This document shows positions 44,460-53,128 of a DNA stretch of 53,492 bases, in pieces. Positions within the stretch are counted from its first letter, which is position 1, and every line of letters begins with the position of its first letter. This stretch comes from Methanosarcina sp. DH2 (GTDB lineage Archaea > Halobacteriota > Methanosarcinia > Methanosarcinales > Methanosarcinaceae). The translations under genes were made by a program, and so were the position numbers. The stretch spans positions 1 through 53,492 of the forward strand of contig NZ_WJBI01000023.1 in NCBI RefSeq assembly GCF_020804225.1. Reading direction: 5' to 3'. The notes below the pieces were generated by a model. The model ran no database searches. It was not told the DNA's origin and saw nothing but the letters and a program-made list of their open reading frames with translations.

Positions 44460-45221
44460 TAAAGGTATGGTCCTGTGGTATCAGAAAAACTTCAGTAAGA
44501 TTATTGCAAAAATAGTTGTTTTCCCATTTCCTACTATTAGAAAAATTCTACAACCTTCCGGCTTAGTATCCCAATATCACTGCAGCTGAGTTATGACGAG
44601 AAAAGATGGTTTCCCCTGATCGGGCAGTTCCATAAGTTTAAGCTCTTTCTGCCGGTTGTAGAATTGCATAATGATTATTTTTTTAATCATTATATTTATA
44701 ATCATTCTCCTGGAATTTGGATTTGTTTAAAGCACAAAGAACATTTATGCAGCACGCTTACAACGACAGGTACTCCCAAAATGTAATACACAAAATTAAA
44801 GAAGATATGCCAACAGTTAATATGGATGAAATATAGGGAGAGCTCAGACCAAGGAAAAATAAATAACCGGTTCTATTTTGTAAGCTGAAGCCCAGAACTT
44901 AAAAATTGAATCAACTTTCAATTATATTTTGTCCATTCAGAAAATAGATTTTTTTCATGTATGATTTTATGGAAAGGCCGCTCTCCTTCGTCGAGCGTGA
45001 CAAGACACGTTAAAAAAGCGAATATGGTTCCCCTGTTTTTCCAAAGAACGTTTCTTCAAAGCTGTCTGCAAGATTTTAATCAAAATCAGTTCTTTTACCA
45101 ATTCTGTAAATTCAATAAGTTTTAGAAACATCGACCTTCATCGCCGCAGGGAAGAAATACTAATTACAATTAGTACTAACCCAGATTAGTATTTTGTAAA
45201 TTCAATAGCAAAAGAAGGTTT
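44460..45221. other. Spacer with an ATPase relic, hairpin and AT-rich motifs
   Basis: It includes the ATPase N-terminal relic at 44577-44669, listed separately. ATAATGATTA / TAATCATTAT (44668-44693) is a perfect 10-bp inverted repeat around its start. A short frame at about 44714-44836 (QRTFMQHAYNDRYSQNVIHK) has no start signal. AATACTAAT...ATTAGTATT words at 45160-45195 resemble an operator. Confidence 0.45.
44577..44669 (-). pseudogene. N-terminal relic of an archaeal ATPase
   Basis: MQFYNRQKELKLMELPDQGK followed by PSFLVIT matches the first 25 residues of archaeal DUF234-type ATPases (usual start M.FYNREKELE...FLVITGRRRVGKT). It breaks off just before the Walker A motif. A related C-terminal relic lies at 45222-45872 on the same strand but in reversed order, so they come from different copies or a rearranged gene. 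Confidence 0.6.
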
Positions 45222-45872
45222 TCACGATAAAGCCTTTTCGAAATCCTCAAGATCAAAGGCCAGATAGCCTTTTTCGCGGAGGGCTTTTTTGCCTTCGATT
45301 TTTCTGGCAAGGAGGCCAAAAGTCTCGGTGCGGGTCTCGTTTTGCCACTGGACGATGGAGGCTTTTTCGCGGAGGGCTTTGAGGAAATTTTCGGCAGCGG
45401 ATCTGGTAAGAATGCGCCATTTGCATTCAAGGAAGGTGATTGAGTTTTCGGGTTCGTTTACGGCAAGGATGTCTATTTCTTCGGTTTTGTGCCACCAGCG
45501 GCCTGTGAGCCGGGACTGGGGGAGGAGGGTGGGGAGAAGTTCTTTTTCGGCGAAAAGTTCGAACTTTTTGGCAAAATACATGGCCAGTGCTTCGGGGTTA
45601 GGGGTCAGGCTGGAATTTTCCCGTTCTATAGCTTCCTTATTTGCGGAAACAAAATTGAACCAGAAGTCAAAAATATGGTCTTTTATCAGGTAGATGCCTT
45701 TTTTTGAGGTTCCAAAGAGAGAGACTCTGCGCTCAAGGAAGCCAAGGCGGATCAGGTTTTCAAGGTAGGGGTAGATCTGGCGGGCTTCCATACCTGCATA
45801 GTTTGCAATCTCGGAAGGTTTTGTGTTTCTTGCGGCTACGGCGTCGAGAATTGAAAAATAAGTCTTGAAAAC
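45222..45872 (-). pseudogene. C-terminal DUF234 part of an archaeal ATPase
   Basis: The open frame starts without a start codon (VFKTYFSILDAVAARNTKPS, a winged helix) and continues to GMEARQIYPYLENLIRLGFL and the DUF234 nuclease-like domain (FDFWFNFV...; EEIDILAVNE...ITFLECKWR, a D-x-ECK site). The AAA motor domain, about 250 residues, is missing. ATG 45791 gives the longest start-bearing piece (189 residues). Such ATPases are numerous in Methanosarcina; this copy is a fragment. Confidence 0.8.
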
Positions 45873-46345
45873 TTAATTTTAGAGGGGTTGAGCAAAAATA
45901 CCCAACTTTTTTTATAGTTTATGCACAGGTTTTTGATAAAACTTGGCATTAGACAAATTAGACAAATATATCTGTGAATTTTGTAACAAATAATTTGAAT
46001 GCAAAAACAGACTCTGTGTGGTCTGGGAGCTGAGATAAATTTCAGTAAGCTCTGAAGCCAGTCCGAAGGTCAGCCCCTGCAAACTACATAGCACAAAACT
46101 TATGACACTGCCCCGTTTTTAGACATATCAAAACAATGAGATAAGGTACGGAGAGAAACCGGCACGAAACTTATTTATTAAAAACTAAAAACCATACTGA
46201 TCGATGTATGTCATATGATGCATGTAGCATATGACACATATTGCTATTTATAGTCTTGTTATAATATGATTGTTGCAGAAAAATGAATATTTTTCAGAGA
46301 ATGTATGGCAGTACATTTCCTGAGTAATTTAATGAGGAAAGTACA
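45873..46345. other. Non-coding stretch with nested hairpin copy 1 and a palindrome
   Basis: The hairpin element 46012-46090 is listed separately. TGTCATATG / CATATGACA (46209-46236) is a perfect 9-bp inverted repeat with a 10-base loop, upstream of the small gene at 46346. No other gene is seen. Confidence 0.5.
46012..46090. ncRNA. Nested hairpin element, copy 1 (candidate structured RNA)
   Basis: It shares the core AAATTTCAGTAAGCTCTGAA with copy 2 at 46617-46690. The inner stem is TTCAG/CTGAA; the outer arms TGTGGT / ACTACA and GAGCTGA / TCAGCCC pair with G-T or single mismatches. Strand and function are unknown. Confidence 0.4.
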
Positions 46346-46468
46346 GTGACAACCAAATTGGTCTTCAAGAATAAGAAGTTTTTCTTTGAGTTAGAAACCT
46401 CTGACCGACTGATACTGTTATGTATCGGGCTGATTTTCCATCAGATTTTTTACTTACAGTTAGTATAA
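46346..46468 (+). CDS. Possible small membrane peptide (40 aa)
   Basis: GTG 46346, with GAGG 8 bases upstream, encodes MTTKLVFKNKKFFFELETSD followed by one hydrophobic segment (RLILLCIGLIFHQIFYLQLV). A basic N-terminus and C-terminal helix fit a small inner-membrane peptide, as in type I toxins or membrane-complex regulators. It lies between two copies of a nested hairpin. No family is recognised. Confidence 0.45.
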   Translation: MTTKLVFKNKKFFFELETSDRLILLCIGLIFHQIFYLQLV

Positions 46469-46796
46469 AAAATATTGACTTGGTAAGAAAATCCGTTTTT
46501 CTTTTTATATTTTTAAGAAATTACTATCAGTCAGCTTTTTCGATTGAATATGATGTATTACTGAAAAATTAATGGAAAAAAATTCCTGTATATCTTCATA
46601 AATTGTAACGGTTCTATGTAGTCTGCGGGGGCTGGAATAAATTTCAGTAAGCTCTGAAGCCATTCCGAAGATCAAACCCCGCAGACTACAAGTACCGCAA
46701 ATAAATGTGATTTATGTACTTTGTTTAATTACTTCTTAAAAAGAATACACTATACATCAAATTAATAAAACAAAAATTCACTCACAATAAGACGAG
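46469..46796. other. Non-coding stretch with nested hairpin copy 2
   Basis: AT-rich. The hairpin element at 46617-46690 is its only clear feature. It separates the small membrane peptide gene from the nuclease relic. Confidence 0.5.
46617..46690. ncRNA. Nested hairpin element, copy 2 (candidate structured RNA)
   Basis: TGTAGTCTGCGGGG (46617-46630) pairs perfectly with CCCCGCAGACTACA (46677-46690). Inside lie a second stem GGAAT/ATTCC and a third, TTCAG/CTGAA with a 6-base loop. About 40 core bases match copy 1. It could be a transcribed RNA or a REP/MITE-like repeat. Confidence 0.45.
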
Positions 46797-47095
46797 TTAA
46801 CCAGTATCTTTTGTTCGATTTTTTACAATGATTTGTAATTCTTCTGTTGACATCATATTAAGGTCATTTTCTAAACCAATTGGATTTCCAATTCTTTCTT
46901 CAGATCATAGACAAAACATAGCAAAGTTTTGCAGCCAAGATGCTTTCCATACTTTGCAATGTCAATTAATAATTGATCCCCTACTTGCTTGCTCTCGAGA
47001 TTTTCCCTCATTTTCTTAGCTTCAATGACAATTTTTTCATCTTCTAACAAAATCTGGGTTTTAGGTTGCCTTTGAAGAGCAGGTTTTAGCAGATT
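46797..47095 (-). pseudogene. DpnII/MboI-like nuclease, C-terminal fragment
   Basis: The frame QILLEDEKIVIEAKKMRENL, GDQLLIDIAKYGKHLGCKTL and LCFVYD then, after one missing C near 46903, EERIGNPIGLENDLNMMSTE to TKDTG. The order IEAKK-x-GDQLLIDIA-x-CKTLLCFVYDP-x-NPxGLENDL is that of the PD-(D/E)xK REase_DpnII-MboI-like family seen in defence loci. The N-terminal half and start codon are missing and the frame is broken, so it is dead. Confidence 0.6.
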
Positions 47096-47230
47096 TTAGC
47101 AAACAAACAAAATAGATTTTTTACTTAAGTAAACCCGTCACCAGTGCAATAGTTAGCATGCAAAAATAAAAAGATAAATTTAGGAAGACGTGCGTTATGT
47201 TAATCGTGTAGTGTTCAGAAAGGTGATTGA

Positions 47231-47758
47231 GTGGTTACTGAAAGTCCTAAAAAGCATGAGAAATCAACATTTTTAGAAGAGTTGCGAAACTGGAAAGAAC
47301 CAACAATACCACAAGATCCAGATTTAATCAAAGATCGAATAACAACTATTATTGGTTTAACTGGAGTACTAATGGGACTTCTAGTACACGCAGTCACAAT
47401 AATAAAATTCGATGATTACGGCAAAATGGGAAATAACATCAGACTGTTCTTCTTCCTAGCCATCTATTTCCTCACCATGTGTGGTTTGACAGGGCTCACA
47501 ACATTCGTTGCAGTCACCGCCCCAAACGATAACGACCCAGCAAAAACACTAAAAAAATCAATTATATGGTTGATGATGACATTTTTCGCAATATCAGTAA
47601 CTATTCCAATGATATTATTTCCAGACAGTAGAATATTCAACATACCAATACCAATGTTATATTTCTTCCTCGTCTTAATCACAGTAGTCTATGAAGGTTT
47701 TACAGGATTAAAAGACGAACAAATTACCGAAATAAAAAATGAGCAAGAGATACACTGA
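47231..47758 (+). CDS. Four-helix membrane protein
   Basis: 175 residues from GTG 47231, with AAAGGTG 6 bases upstream. A charged N-terminus (TESPKKHEKSTFLEELRNWK) precedes two helices (ITTIIGLTGVLMGLLVHAVTII; LFFFLAIYFLTMCGLTGLTTFVAV), a short loop, and two more (SIIWLMMTFFAISVTIPMILF; IPMLYFFLVLITVVYEGFTGL), with an acidic tail. No family is recognised. It is flanked by defence relics, but a defence role is not shown by the sequence. Confidence 0.75.
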   Translation: MVTESPKKHEKSTFLEELRNWKEPTIPQDPDLIKDRITTIIGLTGVLMGLLVHAVTIIKFDDYGKMGNNIRLFFFLAIYFLTMCGLTGLTTFVAVTAPNDNDPAKTLKKSIIWLMMTFFAISVTIPMILFPDSRIFNIPIPMLYFFLVLITVVYEGFTGLKDEQITEIKNEQEIH

Positions 47759-47873
47759 TTTTCCTCAATTGACGAATTAACAGGTTCTTTTAAATTAATT
47801 CAATAATGGGAGCAAACACAAACAATCTTTCATCCTGTACGCATCTCGTTACTTCCGGGTTTGGGTTCGCTGA

Positions 47874-48097
47874 CTATATCCAAAAAACAGGATACACCCA
47901 TCCACGCAGATAGTCCGTGTAACCTTTCGTACCTTCCACGTAGAAGGTGGTGGCCACGTCTGGCTCGTTTAGCAGCGCATTCTGCCTGAAGCGCTCAGGC
48001 AGATCATAAAAGTCAAAAATGGAGCTTTGTAAAAATTTTATAGAAAAATTGGCACACAGCCAAATTGCTATTGTACGTTTTTTAGTATCTCAATTTC
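47874..48097 (-). pseudogene. Unidentified gene remnant
   Basis: An open frame without start reads IFDFYDLPERFRQNALLNEP, then DVATTFYVEGTKGYTDYLRG and WVYPVFWI before TAG. Its GC content is clearly above the surroundings, which suggests an outside origin, perhaps the end of a transposase. The family is not recognised. Confidence 0.35.
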
Positions 48098-48501
48098 GCT
48101 CTATCTTTGTTAATTTCATTTAATAACTCTTTTTCGAGTTCAGCAAGCTGTCTCCTCTTCCATCTGACACGTTCTTGGAGCTGCCCCTCTATGGATTGTG
48201 CTCTTCTCTCTTCAGGAGTAAGATGAAAATCGTTTAAAAATCGATTGACTTTGTTTTTTATATTACTATTTGCTACGTTTTGAAAATCGGAAGAATCTGT
48301 GAATTCTTCCAAATTTTCTAGTTTTCCATTTTTTATCCGTTTTAGTAGAAGTTCATGAATTTTTACTCTACGTTCTATCTCATCTTTTTCCTTTTCTCTT
48401 TCTTTGTTTTTGAATTCCGCTTTATGCAATCTGTAGGTAAGAAATGCGAAGATTATTGATATGAAGCTGAATACTAGTATGATGAGATCTTTTAGTTCCA
48501 T
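48082..48501 (-). CDS. Membrane-anchored coiled-coil protein
   Basis: 139 residues from the ATG at 48499-48501 (AAAGGG upstream): MELKDLIILVFSFISIIFAF is one membrane helix, followed by a long charged helix (RLHKAEFKNKEREKEKDEIERRVKIHELLLKRIK) and a basic coiled-coil end (RVRWKRRQLAELEKELLNEI). A longer frame from 48543 lacks a start signal. It is probably a membrane-tethered cytoplasmic rod; the function is unknown. Confidence 0.65.
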   Translation of the reverse strand: MELKDLIILVFSFISIIFAFLTYRLHKAEFKNKEREKEKDEIERRVKIHELLLKRIKNGKLENLEEFTDSSDFQNVANSNIKNKVNRFLNDFHLTPEERRAQSIEGQLQERVRWKRRQLAELEKELLNEINKDRAKLRY

Positions 48502-48972
48502 CTTTTTCCCTTTGTTGTGTCCTTTAATCTGAAAGAATTTCATTTTCTGAGTTTTTAGGGTTTGTTATTTTTTCCAGTTAGCCACTGCAAAACTGATACA
48601 TTTTCGAAAAATAATAACAAGCTTGGTCTAGCTCCTTCACGACGTCTCATTTTTAAATAATATTCAGAAGAGTGTATTCTTTAAGTTTTATAGACAGTAG
48701 CTCATAATTAATTGTAAATAAGATCTCTATGTTTGTGTCCGCGGGGAGCTCGTGGCTAGCTTCCTGCAATTAAAAATCTTCTTTTACTGAATAGTAAGAA
48801 ATCTTATGCAGTTTCTGTTCTAATGTTACTTTATAAAACTTCCATTTTCAATTTGGACACATGTAATCTTCATTGCTGCCTTGAGTTTACTAAGCGAGCT
48901 TGCTCACCTGGTTATAAGCACAGATGCTGCTAAGATGCGCCATCAATAAAACGCTCTTTATGGCAGCTGGTC

Positions 48973-49037
48973 GATTCTACTTTTCTTCTTTTTTTGCCAG
49001 TGACCGCCCGATATCGCTCACTTTGCGAGCATTCGGG
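48973..49037. repeat. REP-like repeat, copy 1
   Basis: The core CCGCCCGATATCGCTCACTT continues into TGCGAGCAT and folds as a hairpin (GCTC/GAGC inside CCCGA/TCGGG). An inverted copy lies at 50651-50715, so the reductase gene is bracketed by inverted repeats of about 65 bp. Confidence 0.7.
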
Positions 49038-49108
49038 TGTTGAGGAACTATTTATTTGATTGTACACTCACGACTAATTATGTTTTGTATTAAATTTTAA
49101 GATAGTCT

Positions 49109-49283
49109 CTTAGAACCTATCCGAAAAGTAAAATAATCGCAATACAAGCTAATGTGCTGTAAAAACAAACTAAAAACTGGACACAACTACGAGAATATGA
49201 TAAGAAAAAATAGGATTAAGCTTCTGTGCTCATTTCCGCATAACAATGTTCAGAGTAGTAGGACTTTTCGGATAAGCTCTAAG
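49109..49283. mobile_element. 175-bp element with 21-bp inverted ends, IS5-like
   Basis: The left end CTTAGAACCTATCCGAAAAG and right end ACTTTTCGGATAAGCTCTAA are inverted repeats with two mismatches. The TATCCGAAAAGT-type terminus is common in IS5-family elements. The centre on the minus strand retains a short transposase-tail-like reading (YYSEHCYAEMSTEA), suggesting a deletion derivative. Confidence 0.65.
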
Positions 49284-49484
49284 CCAGCTTTTTAATTTCA
49301 AAACACCCTATTTATGTTAAGTGAAGCAGGATTAATAGAAGTGCAACGAGTTACACAACGGCGAATTTGTATAATAAATGAAGGCAATGACAGAGTAAAA
49401 TCCGAGCACCTAAATACTGTGTTGTTCAAAATGAAAAAGATGATATGAATAATTACATTTAGCGACAAAGGGAGAAATAAGAAT

Positions 49485-50081
49485 ATGAGAAAAATTGTTG
49501 TTCTATCTTTCATAACACTCGATGGTATTATGCAGGCTCCCGGCGGACCCGAGGAAGATATTTCGGGCGGTTTCAGATATGGGGGCTGGACTGTTCCTTA
49601 TTTTGATGAGTTTTTAGGTAAGGTTATGTACGAGCAGATGAGCAAGCCGTTTGATTTACTACTTGGAAGAAAAACATATGAGATATTCGCTTCCTATTGG
49701 CCACATCATAAAGACGAGGGTCCTGGGATTAACCAGGCAACAAAATATGTCGCCTCACATAAGTCCATGCAATTTACATGGGATAAATCGGTTTTGCTGC
49801 AAGGTGATATAGTTGAAGCAATAAAAAAACTTAAGGCGCAGGATGGGCCTGAATTACAGGTTCATGGCAGCGGCAACCTCATCCAAACGCTTTTGAAACA
49901 CGATCTGGTTGATGAATTATGGCTAAAAATATTTCCCGTGACACTTGGCTCAGGAAAGCGCTTATTTGCCGAAGGAACGATCCCGGCTGCTTTCAAGTTA
50001 ACCGATGGTAAGGTGTTGCCAAGCGGTGTCATTATTGCCAATTATGAGCGTGCAGGCGAGGTTAAGACAGGATCTTTTTGA
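49485..50081 (+). CDS. RibD C-terminal / dihydrofolate-reductase-like protein
   Basis: 198 residues: VLSFITLDGIMQAPGG at the start, DLLLGRKTYEIFASYWP, then LQVHGSGNLIQTLLKHDLVDELWLKIFPVTLGSGKRLFAEG, all conserved in the RibD_C/YyaP reductase group that binds NADPH. It is often found on its own; substrates are unknown. AAGGGAGAAAT lies upstream of the ATG. The last 12 residues extend past the usual end (YERAGEVKTGSF). Confidence 0.92.
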   Translation: MRKIVVLSFITLDGIMQAPGGPEEDISGGFRYGGWTVPYFDEFLGKVMYEQMSKPFDLLLGRKTYEIFASYWPHHKDEGPGINQATKYVASHKSMQFTWDKSVLLQGDIVEAIKKLKAQDGPELQVHGSGNLIQTLLKHDLVDELWLKIFPVTLGSGKRLFAEGTIPAAFKLTDGKVLPSGVIIANYERAGEVKTGSF

Positions 50082-51017
50082 GGAATGTATCTTAGGGGAA
50101 AAACAGAAATACATAATGAATATCAATAGAATGTCGGGTGGAAGACAGCATGGAGAAAACCAATTGCCCAGTTGTAGAACCGATCTGGATTTAAAACACA
50201 CTCAAGATAATTATATAAAGACGTAAAAATAATATAGCATTAAGCTTTTGCTAATTAGCTTTGAAAATTAGCTGGCGCCGTGGCAAACTTTAATTTTTTT
50301 GCTAGTATTAAGAAAAAACTAGCATTCCGCCTGATGGCGAGGGATAGAAAGAGTAAATGATCCCTCCTTACAAACGGGTGATATTCTAACTATCCATGGA
50401 TATTTTTTAAGTATATTATTAAAAGAGCATTTGTTCAATCCTAAAATTATCTCGCTTTAAGATTCATCATCCTGGGATGTCATCATCCTGGGAGGAACTC
50501 TACTCCACCCCATGTTCGGTGTAGATAACGCTAATAATTTCAACGGTGAAAATAGGAGAGTTTTAGGTATAAAGATCCCGCAGCGCCTTGTTGACTCTCA
50601 AGGAGTTACTAAATTTCTTTTTTAAATTCATTATAAAACTTCCCTCCATGCCCGCATGCTCGCAAAGTGAGCGATATCGGGCGGCCACTGACAGAAAAGA
50701 AGAAAAATAGAGTCAATAACTTTATTCATACGCCACCTGCTTCATCCAGAGTCCATTTTCCCGAACTTTTCCGAGAGTATCTGTATATGCTTTTTCATCA
50801 TTTGAAAAATTAGCAATTGATTCAGTTTGCGTATCAAAAAAGCAAAAATTTTGTTGTAGAACAATATTAAATTGAAGAAAAACAATATCAAATTGATATA
50901 GAAAAACAACAATGAATTGATAGAAAACAACAAAAATCGACCTCAGTAACCATATCTTATCGTTTGAAAGTTCACAACTGATTCGATTTGTGTGTCAAAA
51001 AAGCATTGGAGAGATCT
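50082..51017. repeat. Spacer with two dispersed repeats
   Basis: 50431-50554 is an imperfect direct copy of 52741-52853 (shared GTTCAATCCTAAAA, CTTTAAGATTCAT and GATAACGCTAATAATTTC). Inside it the word CATCATCCTGGGA is tandemly repeated. 50651-50715 is the inverted copy of the REP-like repeat at 48973. The remaining sequence is AT-rich, with CAAAAATT-type runs at 50850-50940. No gene is seen. Confidence 0.6.
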
Positions 51018-51263
51018 ATGAACTGGAGAGAACATATCGTTATTGACCCAGAAGTCCTTACAGGCAAACCCATCATCAAAGGTACACGCCTTGCAGTAGA
51101 GTTTATTATCGACCTGCTGGCTCATGACTGGACTGAGTTGGAGATCCTTCGGAACTACCCCGACCTGACCCATGAAGATATTCAAGCGTGTTTGGGGTAC
51201 GCAAGCGATTTGCTCCGGACAGAAAGGGTTTATCCTATCGAGATTTCTCAGGAAGTAGACTGA
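51018..51263 (+). CDS. DUF433 family antitoxin
   Basis: 81 residues: MNWREHIVIDPEVLTGKPII, then KGTRLAVEFIIDLLAHDWTELEILRNYPDLTHEDIQACLGYA, the full DUF433 helix-turn-helix domain. It is the antitoxin and probable repressor of the DUF5615 toxin encoded next, whose ATG overlaps its stop by one base (TGATG). TTGGAGAG 5 bases upstream supports the start at 51018 over an earlier in-frame one (50988). Confidence 0.92.
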   Translation: MNWREHIVIDPEVLTGKPIIKGTRLAVEFIIDLLAHDWTELEILRNYPDLTHEDIQACLGYASDLLRTERVYPIEISQEVD

Positions 51264-51622
51264 TGCGCCTGCTGGCAAATGAAAACATTCCTCTGAGTGC
51301 GGTGGGGGCTCTCCGAGCCTGTGGACACGACGTCCTGTGGATAAGAGAAAAATCGCCGGGTATCACTGATATAGAAGTTATGGAACTGGGCCATAGAGAA
51401 AAACGTATTCTTGTTACATTCGACAAAGACTTCGGAGAGCTGGTTTTTTCCACAAAGCAACCCCCAGCGCGTGGAATTATTCTTTTTCGCATACCCATGA
51501 TCTCTTCAGCCTACATAGCGAAAGCCCTTGTAAAAGTTATAGATTCACGTGATGATTGGGAAGGACATTTTGCAGTTGTTGAAGAGAATAGAATTAGAAT
51601 AAGGTCATTGAAAAGAGATTAA
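51263..51622 (+). CDS. DUF5615 PIN-like toxin
   Basis: 119 residues: MRLLANENIPLSAVGALRAC with the N-terminal acidic residue of the PIN-like site (ANENIP), GITDIEVMELGHREKRILVTFDKDFGELVF with further acidic residues (TFDKDFG), and a C-terminal beta end (HFAVVEENRIRIRSL). DUF5615 proteins are predicted RNases in Mut7-C/VapC-like toxin systems. It is coupled to the DUF433 antitoxin upstream. Confidence 0.92.
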   Translation: MRLLANENIPLSAVGALRACGHDVLWIREKSPGITDIEVMELGHREKRILVTFDKDFGELVFSTKQPPARGIILFRIPMISSAYIAKALVKVIDSRDDWEGHFAVVEENRIRIRSLKRD

Positions 51623-51711
51623 AAACGTTTTTTGTTAAGTTCTCATAAATAGGGCAATTGATAGCTATTATATACTTAACATCTCTTTTTTCTTTCAATT
51701 GGGTGAATGCT

Positions 51712-52266
51712 ATGGATAAAAGAAAACGTTTTGAAAAATACGACTGGTTAATCTCAAAAACTCAAAGCATACTCAAACATTATATCTGTCCTGAATCATG
51801 TAATGCGAGTTGCTGCAGACATCATATTATTGACTTTCATAGAAAAGAATACGAGAAAATCTTAAAAAATGTAGATAAAGAAAGTGCGAATATTTTAAAA
51901 TTGAATGCGATAAAATCAGAGCTAGAAGGATGTTATAAAGCAATAAATGCCGTTGAGAAGTGCCCATTATTGATAAACTCAAAATGCAGAATATACGATA
52001 ATAGGCCGGAAGCATGTAGAAATTTTCCTTTTGTAATTTTTCAGGATTTGGAAGCAGGATTTGGTTTAACGTTGTTATTGTGTCCGATGTCCGTTAACAT
52101 AATTCAAGATTATGCACAGTGGTATAAATTGGTAAACTCAACAATGTATAGTAAATTAAATGCCGTGTACGAACAGTATAAAAACATAGACAAAAATAAT
52201 GATTTTTGTATTCAAATGAAAGAGCATAATTTAGATTCGTTCATTGAATTTCTTGAAAGGAAGTAA
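51712..52266 (+). CDS. YkgJ-like cysteine-cluster protein
   Basis: 184 residues from ATG 51712, with GGGTGA 5 bases upstream. The cysteine cluster is CPESCNASCC near the N-terminus, then EKCPLLINSKCRIYDNRPEACRNFPF, the YkgJ/zinc-or-iron-chelating signature. The C-terminal half is helical (DYAQWYKLVNSTMYSKLNAV). It probably binds Fe or Zn; the function is unknown. An earlier in-frame start at 51658 lacks a ribosome site. Confidence 0.85.
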   Translation: MDKRKRFEKYDWLISKTQSILKHYICPESCNASCCRHHIIDFHRKEYEKILKNVDKESANILKLNAIKSELEGCYKAINAVEKCPLLINSKCRIYDNRPEACRNFPFVIFQDLEAGFGLTLLLCPMSVNIIQDYAQWYKLVNSTMYSKLNAVYEQYKNIDKNNDFCIQMKEHNLDSFIEFLERK

Positions 52267-52479
52267 TCATTATTCGTTTCCTTTTTTTGCATAAAATATA
52301 CTCCTTTATGCGAGGGAGTATACTGCGTGGCGTTATACCAAATTAAAGTTTGAGCCCATCCCAAAACCATTTTCATTCCTATATCTAGAACTATTTTGAT
52401 GATCCGAACCTCGATTGACTATTCCAAATTCGAAGTTCGTAAGAGTAATTTTGAGTTTTGGGATCAGCTCGTTTATCTA

Positions 52480-52671
52480 TTATTTTTCTTTTCTCCTGCT
52501 GTGTATACCAAGTATCATATCCAGACCTCCTATACACGCCCACATCATAGCTATAGCTATATAGGGAAAGTATCCACCGATAAAATATGCAATAATAAAA
52601 CCAATTGCTGCAATATAACTCAACGAGGCAATCACGAACCATATGTTTATTTTCGTCTTATTTCTCTCCAA
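52480..52671 (-). CDS. Small two-helix membrane protein (63 aa, TTG start)
   Basis: The frame reads MERNKTKINIWFVIASLSYI, AAIGFIIAYFIGGYFPYIAI and AMMWACIGGLDMILGIHSRRKEK: a basic N-terminus, two helices and a basic tail. The only start is TTG (52669-52671), without a clear ribosome site, so expression is uncertain. No family is recognised. Confidence 0.45.
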   Translation of the reverse strand: MERNKTKINIWFVIASLSYIAAIGFIIAYFIGGYFPYIAIAMMWACIGGLDMILGIHSRRKEK

Positions 52672-53128
52672 ATTACTGTTATATCATTCTTTCATAATTT
52701 TTAAGCACATTACTCTCAAGAATTTATTACAAGAAATAGATTGTTCAATCCTAAAAATTATTTCTCTTTAAGATTCATTATCTTGGGGATGAGCCCCTAT
52801 CCCGTCCCAATATTCAGTGCAGATAACGCTAATAATTTCGATGTTGAAAAATATGTTACAAGCTTAAGGACCTCTCATGCCTTGTTTACGCCAAAGGAAT
52901 GGTCTCCTAACCAAATTTAAAATTAATTGAGAATTAGGTATTTTCTCCCAATTCTGCGAAAAAGTAAAAATAAGAACCTATTTGTTGTGTTAAAGAAAAA
53001 AAATAGGCTGAGTTATCTGAAATTTGCAGGTTTCTCCACGCACTGCCCAATAAAATTTGTGTTTTGTTCACAGGAACTAAGTGAGAAAATGGAAAAAAGA
53101 CATTTTTATATCTGGTCGTGTCCCCAAG
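52672..53128. repeat. Spacer with the second dispersed-repeat copy
   Basis: 52741-52853 matches 50431-50554 as a direct imperfect repeat. On the minus strand both copies can be read as EIISVI(C/Y)TE followed by divergent ends, so they may be tails of a decayed gene family. The remainder, to the transposase, holds the IS end region near 53070-53128. Confidence 0.5.

Larger units (their letters stand above)
48502..49484. other. Spacer with a REP-like hairpin and an IS5-type MITE
   Basis: The repeat at 48973-49037 and the element at 49109-49283 are listed separately. The rest is AT-rich and contains only short unsupported frames. Confidence 0.5.

Noticed and set aside
47231-47758. Assignment of the four-helix protein as a defence effector
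   Set aside because: Only topology and neighbourhood suggest it; no motif supports a family, so it is left unnamed.
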